A stretch of DNA of 6,196 bases from an uncultured Eubacteriales bacterium (GTDB taxonomy: Bacteria; Bacillota; Clostridia; Lachnospirales; Anaerotignaceae): assembly GCA_959604475.1 (NCBI GenBank), contig CAUHBX010000067.1, positions 1-6,196 of the forward strand, in the 5' to 3' direction. Both the position numbers and the translations under genes were made by a program. The notes below the pieces were generated by a model. The model worked only from the letters and a program-made list of their open reading frames with translations, did not search any database and was not told the DNA's origin. Positions 1 to 6,196 of the stretch are shown one piece after another; position 1 is the stretch's first letter; each line of letters starts with the position of its first letter.

Positions 1-64
1 GGGATGAGACCCGAAGGCTGTCCTTTGACGGACAAAGAGATACATTAAATAAGGAGTGATAAAA
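1..64 (+). other. 5' leader of the SLH-GH18 gene with strong RBS
   Basis: This is non-coding sequence at the window edge. It contains a possible small hairpin (GTCC at 20-23 with GGAC at 29-32) that I cannot assign to any known RNA family. It ends in a strong Shine-Dalgarno site, AAGGAGTGAT at 51-60, followed by four A's and the ATG at 65. No convincing sigma-70 promoter is visible, so the promoter probably lies upstream of the window. Confidence 0.5.
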
Positions 65-1705
65 ATGATAAGAAAAAAGATAGCTTTGGCCTTCGCGGCA
101 GCAGCTTCGGCTGTTATGTGCGTTACGGCTTTTGCTTCGCCCTATAGTGACGTGCCGGAAAACCATTGGGCATACAGCGAAATTCAGAAGGCCGGAGAAA
201 TTGGTTTTATGAACGGCTTGGGCGATGGAACCTTCGGACTTGGACAAAACGTAACAAGAGCGCAGTTTGTATCCATGCTTGTAAGAATGTTTGGCTGGCA
301 GCAGAAACTGGGAATTTCATACACTGATGTTGACTCCTCTGCCTGGTATTATAATGATATTATGACCGCTTCGGCTAACGGGGCCTTAGACAGCGGAAGC
401 ACATTCAGGCCTAATGATAATATAACCAGGGAAGAAATAGCTGTAATGCTTGTAAGGGCACTCGGTTATGACGAGCTTGGAAAAGAGTTTTCTGATACAA
501 CACTTCCTTTCAGTGATGTAACATCGAATAAAGGATACATAAGCCTTGCCTATGATTTTGGCATTGTAAGCGGAAAATCAGCAAATACCTTTGACCCTAA
601 CGGAACGGCCCTTAGGGAGGAAGCGGCGGCAATGATGATGCGCTGTTATAATAAATATAATTCATATGTTGATTTTCTCCATGGCTTTTACGCGTTTTCA
701 TCCTACAGTCAGAAGGATATGGCGGGACAGATGGATGCTGTTTCATTTGGATGGGGCAGAATGGAATATTCTGACGAAAACGGCGTTGTTGTTAATACTA
801 CATCAGATAATAATAACGAGTGGAATGTTCCAAGCGGATATACGGATATAGTTGAATATCTCAGAGCCAATAATGTGGATACAAATTTGAGCATATATAT
901 GTCAGCCTCAGAAGGCGATGATGCTGAAATTATACTTGGAAGCGCTGAGAACAGAACGGCCGCAGTTAACGCTATAATAGATGAACTTACAGTTGACTAC
1001 AGGCAGCTTGGCTATAATCCATACGGCGGAGTAACAATTGATTTTGAAAATCTTAGAGGTAGTGAAATGAGGGGCAACTTTACAGCCTTTATTTCAGAGC
1101 TTAAAGGGGCACTTTCATCAATCGGAAAAAGGCTTTATGTGACAGTGCAGCCGAATATGATAAACAGTACTTACTTTGATGGATATGATTTTGCTTCTCT
1201 TGGCAATTTGGCCGATAAGGTGATTCTTATGGCATATGACTACAACGCTAAATCAATTTCGCAGGAGGTAATGGACAGCGGATTTACAACAACGCCTGTA
1301 ACTCCTTTTGACGAGGTCTATTATGCCCTTAAGACGATTACAGCTCAGATTTCCGACAGGAGTAAGGTGGTTCTTGGCTTAAGTATGTCTAATGTGGGAT
1401 GGACTCTTTCAGACGGCCAGATAACCAACAGCAGAGGAAATACGTATTCATATGCAGAAATATCAGATATGATAAACAGCGGAGCGGAGGTAAAGTATTC
1501 AGATAAATATAAAAACCCTTACCTTATTTACAATAATGGAAACGAAAAAGAAATAGTTTGGTACGAAAATGAACAAAGCATAAAAGATAAAGTAAAGCTT
1601 GCTGAAATGTTTGGAATAAGAGGAGTGTCTGTTTGGAGGCTTGGCATAATACCTCAAAACGGGGCAGACTTAAACATATGGAGCGGCATAGCAAATTTCA
1701 GATAA
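65..1705 (+). CDS. Exported SLH-repeat protein with GH18 (YaaH/SleL-like) hydrolase domain
   Basis: The protein has 546 residues and is probably a cell-surface glycan hydrolase held on the wall by SLH repeats. An N-terminal signal peptide (MIRKK, then an Ala-rich core) ends in AFA|S near residue 24. Three SLH repeats follow at about 27-77, 86-134 and 149-196, each opening with YSDV, YTDV or FSDV; the second and third close with TRE/LRE. The GH18 barrel starts near residue 205 (LHGFYAF). Its strand-4 motif is GGVTIDFE at 321-328: the acid/base E328 and D326 are present, but the first Asp of DxxDxDxE is Gly and the second is Thr. MAYDYN (389-394) and SVWRLG (522-527) match later GH18 strands and resemble spore-lytic or wall N-acetylglucosaminidases such as YaaH/SleL. 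Peptidoglycan or another GlcNAc polymer is the likely substrate, by inference. An in-frame GTG at 56 exists, but it lies inside the Shine-Dalgarno GGAGTGAT, so ATG 65 is the better start. The gene converges on the regulator gene and shares a terminator with it. Confidence 0.88.
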   Translation: MIRKKIALAFAAAASAVMCVTAFASPYSDVPENHWAYSEIQKAGEIGFMNGLGDGTFGLGQNVTRAQFVSMLVRMFGWQQKLGISYTDVDSSAWYYNDIMTASANGALDSGSTFRPNDNITREEIAVMLVRALGYDELGKEFSDTTLPFSDVTSNKGYISLAYDFGIVSGKSANTFDPNGTALREEAAAMMMRCYNKYNSYVDFLHGFYAFSSYSQKDMAGQMDAVSFGWGRMEYSDENGVVVNTTSDNNNEWNVPSGYTDIVEYLRANNVDTNLSIYMSASEGDDAEIILGSAENRTAAVNAIIDELTVDYRQLGYNPYGGVTIDFENLRGSEMRGNFTAFISELKGALSSIGKRLYVTVQPNMINSTYFDGYDFASLGNLADKVILMAYDYNAKSISQEVMDSGFTTTPVTPFDEVYYALKTITAQISDRSKVVLGLSMSNVGWTLSDGQITNSRGNTYSYAEISDMINSGAEVKYSDKYKNPYLIYNNGNEKEIVWYENEQSIKDKVKLAEMFGIRGVSVWRLGIIPQNGADLNIWSGIANFR

Positions 1706-1706
1706 T

Positions 1707-1740
1707 AAAAAGCAGTGGGATATTATCCCACTGCTTTTTT
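1707..1740. terminator. Bidirectional rho-independent terminator between convergent genes
   Basis: A perfect 10-bp stem, AGCAGTGGGA (1711-1720) with TCCCACTGCT (1726-1735), encloses the loop TATTA. T's follow on the + strand at 1736-1740, and the A's at 1707-1710 give a U-run on the other strand. It lies two bases after the stop codon of the SLH-GH18 gene and touches the stop codon (1739-1741) of the convergent regulator gene, so it can end both transcripts. Confidence 0.9.
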
Positions 1741-3695
1741 ACTTGTTTTTTATTCCATATGCATCTATTTTCCTATATAAGGTCATTCTTGATATTCCTA
1801 ATTCCTTTGCCGTTTGACTGATATTCCAATAATTTTGAGCCAGGGCCTCTGATATTATACTCTTCTCATTTTTATTTTTTTCCTCTTTTAATGAGGATGA
1901 ATGAGTAACGATTGCAGGTATAACTGCTTTTTTAGGATTAGTAATTGCAAGGGGGAGGAGTTCAGTAGTTATTACACATTCCTTTGAGAGCGCTACCGCT
2001 CTTTCCACAGCATTGTGCAGCTCTCTTACATTTCCAGGCCAGTCATAATCCATAACAAGTTCCCATGCTTCAGGAGTAATGTCACTAACCAGCTTTCCGT
2101 ATTTAATACTAAGCTTATTTAAAAATGATTTTACTAAGGGATAAATGTCCTCTTTTCTGTCTCTAAGTGGTATAAGGTTTAAAGACAGAATATTAAGCCT
2201 GTAATATAGGTCATAGCGGAAACGTCCCTCATCGCACTCATGGAGAAGGTCTTTGTTGGTAGCGGCTATTATTCTTACATTAACCGGAGTATAGTTTCTG
2301 CCGCCTACACGGCTTATTACTTTCTGTTCGATGACTCTCAGCAGTGTGGATTGAAGCTCCATAGGCATTTCTCCTATTTCATCAAGAAAAATTGTTCCGT
2401 TATTAGCTTGTTCAAACTGACCGATGTTGCCACCCTTTTTAGCGCCGGTAAATGCGCCCTCCTCATAACCGAAAAGCTCGCTTGTAATTAAATCCTTGGG
2501 TATTGCCGCAGTTAATAGGTATGAACGGCCCGTTTTTTCTGCCGCTGTAATTATGTATTGCCTGCGCAAACATATCCTTTCCGGTCCCGCTTTCTCCCAG
2601 TAAAAGCACAGTTGAGTCAGTAGAAGCGATTGATTTGGCTAATTCCACACTTTTTGAAAAAACTGTACTTCCGCCTATAATATTGTCAAAGGTTATGGAA
2701 GGCGAGTCAGGTGAAGCTTTTTTCGTTATAGACTGCATTCTGGCCATATCATTAATGACTAACAGCGCATCTGATGAATTATTGTGTTCGATAAATGTTA
2801 CTGTACACAAAAATTTACTTTGATTTACACTTATTTCTGTTACATAATCGTTTACGTTAGAGCGTTCGTATATTATATCAATTAAAATATGCTCTTTAAA
2901 AAAATTGCGTATATTTTTTCCGAGCATTTCTTTTTCGTGAATGTGAAGCATACGGCATAGGGCGCTGTTTACGGATTTTATCCTGTTGTTTTTATCAATA
3001 ACCATGATGCCTTCCTGTATGGAGGCAATTATTTTGCCGGTCAATTCCTTTTCTTTTTCAACCTGTTCCATTGATTCCATGATTTTCAGCTGTTTTTCTA
3101 TACCGTAAGCAGTCATAACGATTATGCCTAAGGTATGAAAATTTATATTGTCTGTAATTCCGGATATTGATATTGCACCTATTATTTCATTTTGAGGATT
3201 ATGTATTGGAATTGCCGCACCGTAAAAGTGGTGAGGGTATTTACAGTAGTGTTCATAGCCAAATACTTGTACAGGCCTGTTTTCAACCAGACATGTGCCA
3301 ATAGGTGTGTTCCCAAGATGTTTTTCACTCCAATTAGTATATAGTATGCCGTCTGGTTCGTGTTCCTCCAATATTTCGGTATCTCCATATACAAGCAGAA
3401 GGTATCCGTCTGTATCGGAAACGGATACAAAGAAGTTGAGTCCTTTTGTAAAGGAGTACAGATATTTAATTGCCGGTCCGCTGACCTTTAATAGCTTTTC
3501 GTTTTTTTCTAAACGATTTTTTATTTCTGCAGGGTCCGTTATACGTTTAGGTGTTATACACATTGGGTCAATACCATTTTTTTTGCATCGTTTCCATGCT
3601 CTTAGTATTTCGGGACGTATTTGAGTGGCTTTTTCTCCGTTGATAAACTTTTTCCACTCTTTCTTTATTATTTCCTGCGGAATATTCTGGTCCAA
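1739..3695 (-). pseudogene. AcoR-type sigma-54 enhancer-binding regulator (GAF-PAS-AAA+-HTH), frameshifted
   Basis: This is a transcription activator of RpoN-dependent promoters, read here in two overlapping frames: the 5' part runs 3695 to 2463 and the 3' part continues from 2509 to 1739. Joined at ...[12 protein letters not shown]..., they give an otherwise intact protein of 652 residues, about the length I would expect for the AcoR type. In order it has a GAF-like sensor (about 65-185, with [16 protein letters not shown] and [10 protein letters not shown]), PAS (about 220-325), AAA+ with Walker A GESGTGKD (367-374), GAFTGA sigma-54 loop (414-419), Walker B TIFLDE (435-440), sensor I AATN (478-481), arginine-finger region (492-500) and WPGNVREL (553-560), then a Fis-type HTH (about 615-649). 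The best start is TTG at 3695, preceded by AAAGGGTGAT with the same 4-base spacing as the SLH gene. The GTG at 3704 lies inside that ribosome site. It is divergent from the transporter operon, which has a sigma-54 promoter, so that operon is its probable target. The inducer is unknown. The frame break could be a real lesion, a sequencing error or, less likely, recoding. Confidence 0.87.
2504..2513 (-). other. Frameshift site in the AAA+ domain of the regulator
   Basis: On the minus strand the bases read AAC TGC GGC A. Family homology stays in the first frame up to the Asn-Cys of PINC (Cys codon 2510-2508) and resumes at once in another frame with Ala-Ala-Ile-Pro (first Ala codon 2509-2507). 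Adding back two bases, GC, to give AAC TGC GCG GCA ATA restores the usual NCAAIPKDL motif with no residue lost. The first frame runs on for only 14 more codons after the Cys, then stops at 2463-2465. Confidence 0.9.
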
Positions 3696-3699
3696 TTTT

Positions 3700-3709
3700 A
3701 TCACCCTTT
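3700..3709 (-). promoter_or_regulatory. RBS that sets a TTG start for the regulator
   Basis: The minus strand reads AAAGGGTGAT, then four bases, then TTG at 3695-3693. The SLH-GH18 gene uses the same layout (AAGGAGTGAT, AAAA, ATG). The longer in-frame GTG (3704) would leave no ribosome site at a workable distance, since AAAGG would directly abut it. Confidence 0.6.
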
Positions 3710-3730
3710 ATTTATTAACAGAAGTTCAAT

Positions 3731-3780
3731 GTGTAACAGAACCGTATCACTTTATAATTATTATAACAAAAATGTTACAC
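3731..3780. promoter_or_regulatory. Inverted repeat, probable upstream activating site for the sigma-54 regulator
   Basis: GTGTAACA (3731-3738) and TGTTACAC (3773-3780) are perfect 8-base inverted copies with centres 42 bp apart, close to four helical turns. They lie roughly 157 and 199 bases upstream of the predicted start of the sigma-54 transcript, a usual place for enhancer-binding proteins. The link to the adjacent regulator is inferred from position. A single wide palindrome and two separate sites in opposite orientation are both possible readings. Confidence 0.6.
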
Positions 3781-3788
3781 TTTGTATA
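3760..3788 (-). promoter_or_regulatory. Possible sigma-70-type promoter of the regulator gene
   Basis: On the minus strand a perfect -10 hexamer TATAAT (3765-3760) sits 17 bases from TATACA (3788-3783), which matches four of six bases of the -35 consensus. The TGTTACAC arm lies within the spacer and the other arm lies downstream of the predicted start near 3753, so the regulator could repress its own transcription. In DNA this AT-rich, chance -10 matches are common. Confidence 0.35.
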
Positions 3789-3873
3789 GCTTTGTTTTAA
3801 ATTAAATATGGGAATTATGATAGTTTTATAACTAACAAATTGTGTTTTTATTAATGCAAAAGACATTTTTCAC

Positions 3874-3893
3874 AAAAAATTTAATTTTTTTTT
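3874..3893. other. A/T-tract segment between activator site and promoter
   Basis: An A6 run (3874-3879) and a T9 run (3885-3893) are spaced about one helical turn apart, just upstream of the -24/-12 promoter. Such phased tracts tend to bend DNA and may help the activator loop onto the promoter. That role is inferred. Confidence 0.3.
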
Positions 3894-3906
3894 AATAATA
3901 ATAATT

Positions 3907-3924
3907 TTGGTACGGTAATTGCTT
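3907..3924 (+). promoter_or_regulatory. Sigma-54 (RpoN) -24/-12 promoter
   Basis: TTGGTACGGTAATTGCTT matches the RpoN consensus TTGGCACG-N4-TTGCT at nearly every position. GG at 3909-3910 and GC at 3921-3922 are separated by exactly ten bases, which is required by this sigma factor. The predicted transcript start is near 3934, leaving a leader of about 45 bases before the transporter ATG. A divergent gene for a sigma-54 activator and an upstream inverted repeat support the call. Confidence 0.9.
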
Positions 3925-3978
3925 CAATATAAATACATAGACAATGCAATCATTTATTCATTAAAGGGAGGAATTGAA

Positions 3979-5148
3979 ATGACGGAGAAAAACAATGGTA
4001 TAGCAAAGGGAATAGGTTTTGGCACACTTTTTTCCGTTGCGTCTGTATGGTTCGGCTCACACGCCGGAGGGGGATTTGCAACAGGCAACCAGGCAACACA
4101 ATATTATGTTCAGTTTGGCTGGACAGCAGTATTTATACCACTTTTTACTATGGCACTTTTAGCAATAACCTTCAGAGAAGCTATCATAATGTCGAACAAT
4201 CATAAATGCCAGAATTATAAGGACCTCTTTGAAGCGCTCTGGCAGCCATATCCAAAGCTTTATCTGCTTTTTGAAATCTATTTCTATGTAATGATTATTT
4301 GCTGTGTAGGCGCTGCTATAGCTGGAGCTGCCAGTCTGCTAACCGAATTTGGCGTGCCGTATGTGGTGGCGGTAATAATCGTTGGAATAGTGCTCTTAAT
4401 ATTTACAATTTTTGGAGCAACTCTTGTTTCAAAGGCTTCAACATTTATGTCAATAGCAATACTTATTTGCTGTGCAATCATATTTATACTTGGCATAAAG
4501 GCAAAAGCAGGAGATATCGGAACTATAGTATCACAAAGGCAGGCTACTGCAGAATTTGGATTTACTGACCATAATGTTGGTACGCTGTTTCTGAAAGTTG
4601 TAACATATGCCGGCTTCCAGTGCGGTGTTGTTCCTGCTCTCAGCAGCTGCGCTTCATTGGTTAAGACAAGAAAGAATGCAACAAAGGCTATGACTGTAGG
4701 ATTTATAATGAACTCATTTGCGCTTGTGCTTTCTACGATAATGCTTATAGGATGGTTTAAAGACTATACTGCAGCAGGAGCGACTACTCTTCCCACATTG
4801 TATATCTGCAAACAGCTTGGCAATCCTATACTTTCAGTATGCTACAGTATATCTCTGTTCCTGTGTTTTGTATCGACAGGCGTTGCGCTTGTTTACGGAC
4901 TTGTACCGAGATTTGAAAATATTAAGCCATTGCAGAAAATTGACAATATGTTTGTGAGAAGAGGTATTATATCATTGCTCGGAATGGTTGTGCCTGCATT
5001 GTTCTCACTTATAGGACTTACAAACATAATTAAATATGGTTACGCATTTGCCGGAATTCTTGGATTTATAATCCTTATTATTCCTATGGTTGTAATCGGA
5101 CATTATAAGAACCAGAAATTTGCAAAGGAACATCCTGAACTTGATTGA
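3979..5148 (+). CDS. YkvI-like membrane transporter (LeuT-fold type)
   Basis: The 389-residue integral membrane protein resembles the poorly characterised YkvI family (COG3949), thought to belong to the LeuT/APC fold of amino-acid and small-solute symporters. About ten hydrophobic segments are visible, near residues 14-34, 46-66, 97-120, 126-148, 154-172, 203-222, 238-258, 286-308, 330-348 and 352-374. The first is broken by the glycine-rich FGSHAGGGFATGNQ (25-38), as expected for an unwound substrate- and ion-binding helix. ATG 3979 is preceded by GGGAGG (3966-3971) at seven bases. The same frame is open back to 3919, but that extra stretch overlaps the sigma-54 promoter and precedes the predicted transcript start, so it is not coding. 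The gene is first in a sigma-54-driven operon with a CoA-transferase, which suggests uptake of an organic acid or amino acid that is later linked to CoA. The substrate cannot be read from the sequence. Confidence 0.8.
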   Translation: MTEKNNGIAKGIGFGTLFSVASVWFGSHAGGGFATGNQATQYYVQFGWTAVFIPLFTMALLAITFREAIIMSNNHKCQNYKDLFEALWQPYPKLYLLFEIYFYVMIICCVGAAIAGAASLLTEFGVPYVVAVIIVGIVLLIFTIFGATLVSKASTFMSIAILICCAIIFILGIKAKAGDIGTIVSQRQATAEFGFTDHNVGTLFLKVVTYAGFQCGVVPALSSCASLVKTRKNATKAMTVGFIMNSFALVLSTIMLIGWFKDYTAAGATTLPTLYICKQLGNPILSVCYSISLFLCFVSTGVALVYGLVPRFENIKPLQKIDNMFVRRGIISLLGMVVPALFSLIGLTNIIKYGYAFAGILGFIILIIPMVVIGHYKNQKFAKEHPELD

Positions 5149-5174
5149 TAATTCTTGTGCAGAGAAGTGATTAT

Positions 5175-6196
5175 ATGAATTATTACAGAAATGAATATAC
5201 ATCAAAGCTAAAGACAGCAGAGGAAGCGGTAAAGGTAATAAGGGACAACGACTGGATAGCGTATGGAGAGTTTGCGGCATTTACGCCAGAGCTTGATAAA
5301 GCCCTTGCAGGACGCAAAGATGAGTTAAGCTCCGTACACATACTTGCGTGCGGGTTAGGGGATAACTGCGAGGTTATAAACTCTGACCCTCATGGGGAAG
5401 TATTTGATATTAACGACCGATTTCCGCTTTATAAAGACAGATACTTCACACTTCCTGCTAATTTTGGAGAAATAAACAGAAGGGCTGACGTTGCGTTTAT
5501 AGCAGTAAGGCCTATGGACGATAATGGATTCTTTAATCTTTCCCTGTCACAGCTTCCTGTTGACAACTGCGACTATATTATTGCTGAAATCAATTACTCT
5601 TTGCCGTTTTGCTGCGGAGCTGAGGCTGTGTCAATTCATATCTCGGAAATTGACGCGGTTGTGGATGGGGGAGCCAGTGGCCTGAAAACCTATAAAAATC
5701 TGAAGTCTAATTCCGCTGATGAGTTTACAGCACAGAACATTCTGGGTGAGCTTGAGGACAGATGCTGTTTGGAAATTGGCTTTGGAAACATACCGGAGAA
5801 GACTGCCGAGCTTATTGCAGAATCTGATATTATTAATCTTGGAGTACATTCCGATATAATTCAGGACTCTATAATGGAGCTGTATAAACGGGGCAAGATA
5901 ACCAACCGCTATAAGCAGGTTAATAAAGGAAAAATAGTATATGCATATGCAGCAGGTTCCGATGAGCTATACGGGTTCCTTGACAGAAACGAAGCAGTGT
6001 ATAAATTTCCTGCTTCTTATACCAACGACCCGTTTATAATCTCAGAAAATGATAAGGTTTTTTCCATTAATCAGTGTTCACAGGCTGATTTGTTTACTCA
6101 AATATCTGTTGACAGCTGCCAAAACGGCTGCGTATATGGACTGGGAGGCATGTGGGATTTTACTTACGGCGCTTTTCGTTCAAACGGCGGCAAGGG
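5175..6196 (+). CDS. Divergent acyl-CoA:carboxylate CoA-transferase (4-hydroxybutyrate/butyrate type), 3' end outside window
   Basis: The frame is open for 340 codons to the window edge; family members have about 430-445 residues, so roughly 90-100 are missing. It resembles the acetyl-CoA hydrolase/transferase family, which moves CoA between acyl-CoA and a carboxylate through a glutamyl-CoA intermediate. Matching landmarks are EAVKVIRDND (17-26), ADVAFIAV (104-111), HISEID (155-160), GFGNIP (202-207), LGVHSDII (222-229), YTNDPFII (282-289) and GLGGMWDF (322-329). Oddly, position 227 is Asp (GAT, 5853-5855) where relatives have the catalytic Glu in GVHSE/GIHSE. The usual GGQxDF motif reads GGMWDF, and the HGD/YGD-type motif near 148 reads CGAEA. 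The protein may use Asp, have shifted specificity, or be inactive. The start is ATG 5175 after AGAAGTGAT (5163-5171), 26 bases past the transporter stop, so the two are probably co-transcribed from the sigma-54 promoter. Confidence 0.85.
   Translation, partial: MNYYRNEYTSKLKTAEEAVKVIRDNDWIAYGEFAAFTPELDKALAGRKDELSSVHILACGLGDNCEVINSDPHGEVFDINDRFPLYKDRYFTLPANFGEINRRADVAFIAVRPMDDNGFFNLSLSQLPVDNCDYIIAEINYSLPFCCGAEAVSIHISEIDAVVDGGASGLKTYKNLKSNSADEFTAQNILGELEDRCCLEIGFGNIPEKTAELIAESDIINLGVHSDIIQDSIMELYKRGKITNRYKQVNKGKIVYAYAAGSDELYGFLDRNEAVYKFPASYTNDPFIISENDKVFSINQCSQADLFTQISVDSCQNGCVYGLGGMWDFTYGAFRSNGGK

Noticed and set aside
1..50. 3' part of a riboswitch in the leader
   Set aside because: Only a 4-bp stem is visible and the sequence does not match the conserved cores of the classes I considered (c-di-GMP-I and -II, c-di-AMP, lysine, THF). 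It is too truncated to judge.
25..53. Sigma-70 promoter (TTGACG at 25-30) in front of the SLH gene
   Set aside because: At 17 bases downstream there is only AATAAG, a poor -10, and the transcript would start inside or after the ribosome site.
2501..2513. Phase-variable simple repeat as cause of the frame break
   Set aside because: The site has no run of repeated units beyond a possible GCGC, so slippage-based switching has no support.
1739..3704. Two separate overlapping minus-strand genes
   Set aside because: The parts carry complementary halves of one sigma-54 activator and join exactly at PINC|AAI. The first 20 residues of the downstream frame have no family similarity and no ribosome site fits its apparent start.
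3919..3978. N-terminal extension of the transporter from a TTG at 3919
   Set aside because: The stretch overlaps the -12 element and begins before the predicted transcript start. ATG 3979 has an ideal GGGAGG site.
4299..4568. Plus-strand ORF inside the transporter gene
   Set aside because: It is an out-of-frame shadow of the membrane protein, rich in Cys, Trp and Asn with no family match.
5005..5280. Minus-strand ORF across the transporter/CoA-transferase junction
   Set aside because: It is antisense to two well-supported genes, has no recognisable domain, and its composition is that of a shadow frame.
1..6196. CRISPR arrays, tRNA or rRNA genes, insertion sequences
   Set aside because: No direct-repeat array, structured RNA gene, transposase or terminal inverted repeats were seen on either strand.

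Overview
The window reads as a piece of chromosome from an anaerobic, low-GC Gram-positive bacterium of the Clostridia. The evidence is an AT-rich composition with many ATA, AGA and AGG codons, strong Shine-Dalgarno sites of the GGAGTGAT type, a surface protein with SLH repeats and a YaaH/SleL-like GH18 domain, and a sigma-54 (RpoN) regulator of the AcoR type next to a YkvI-like membrane protein and a butyrate/4-hydroxybutyrate-type CoA-transferase. The species cannot be named from this.

Layout. Bases 65-1705 (+) encode an exported three-SLH-repeat protein with a GH18 hydrolase domain. A strong hairpin at 1707-1740 separates it from a convergent gene and can serve as terminator for both. Bases 1739-3695 (-) hold a sigma-54 enhancer-binding regulator (GAF, PAS, AAA+, Fis-type HTH). 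Its reading frame is broken once, at about 2504-2513, between Walker A and the GAFTGA loop, exactly as if two bases (GC) had been lost. The 274-base AT-rich gap between this gene and the next, divergent one carries a perfect but widely spaced inverted repeat (GTGTAACA / TGTTACAC), a run of A/T tracts, and a near-consensus -24/-12 sigma-54 promoter. That promoter drives a YkvI-like LeuT-fold transporter (3979-5148, +). A CoA-transferase follows 26 bases later (5175 to beyond 6196, +) and is cut by the window edge.

How the parts fit. The regulator probably binds the inverted repeat about 155-200 bases upstream of the predicted transcription start, senses a small metabolite through GAF/PAS, and activates the sigma-54 promoter, so that a substrate is imported and then activated as a CoA thioester. 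The substrate is unknown. Two features make the locus worth a second look. The CoA-transferase has aspartate (D227) where the family has its catalytic glutamate, along with other altered active-site motifs. The regulator frame is also broken in its motor domain, which would silence the operon if it is not a sequencing error or a recoding event. The SLH-GH18 gene appears to be an unrelated neighbour.
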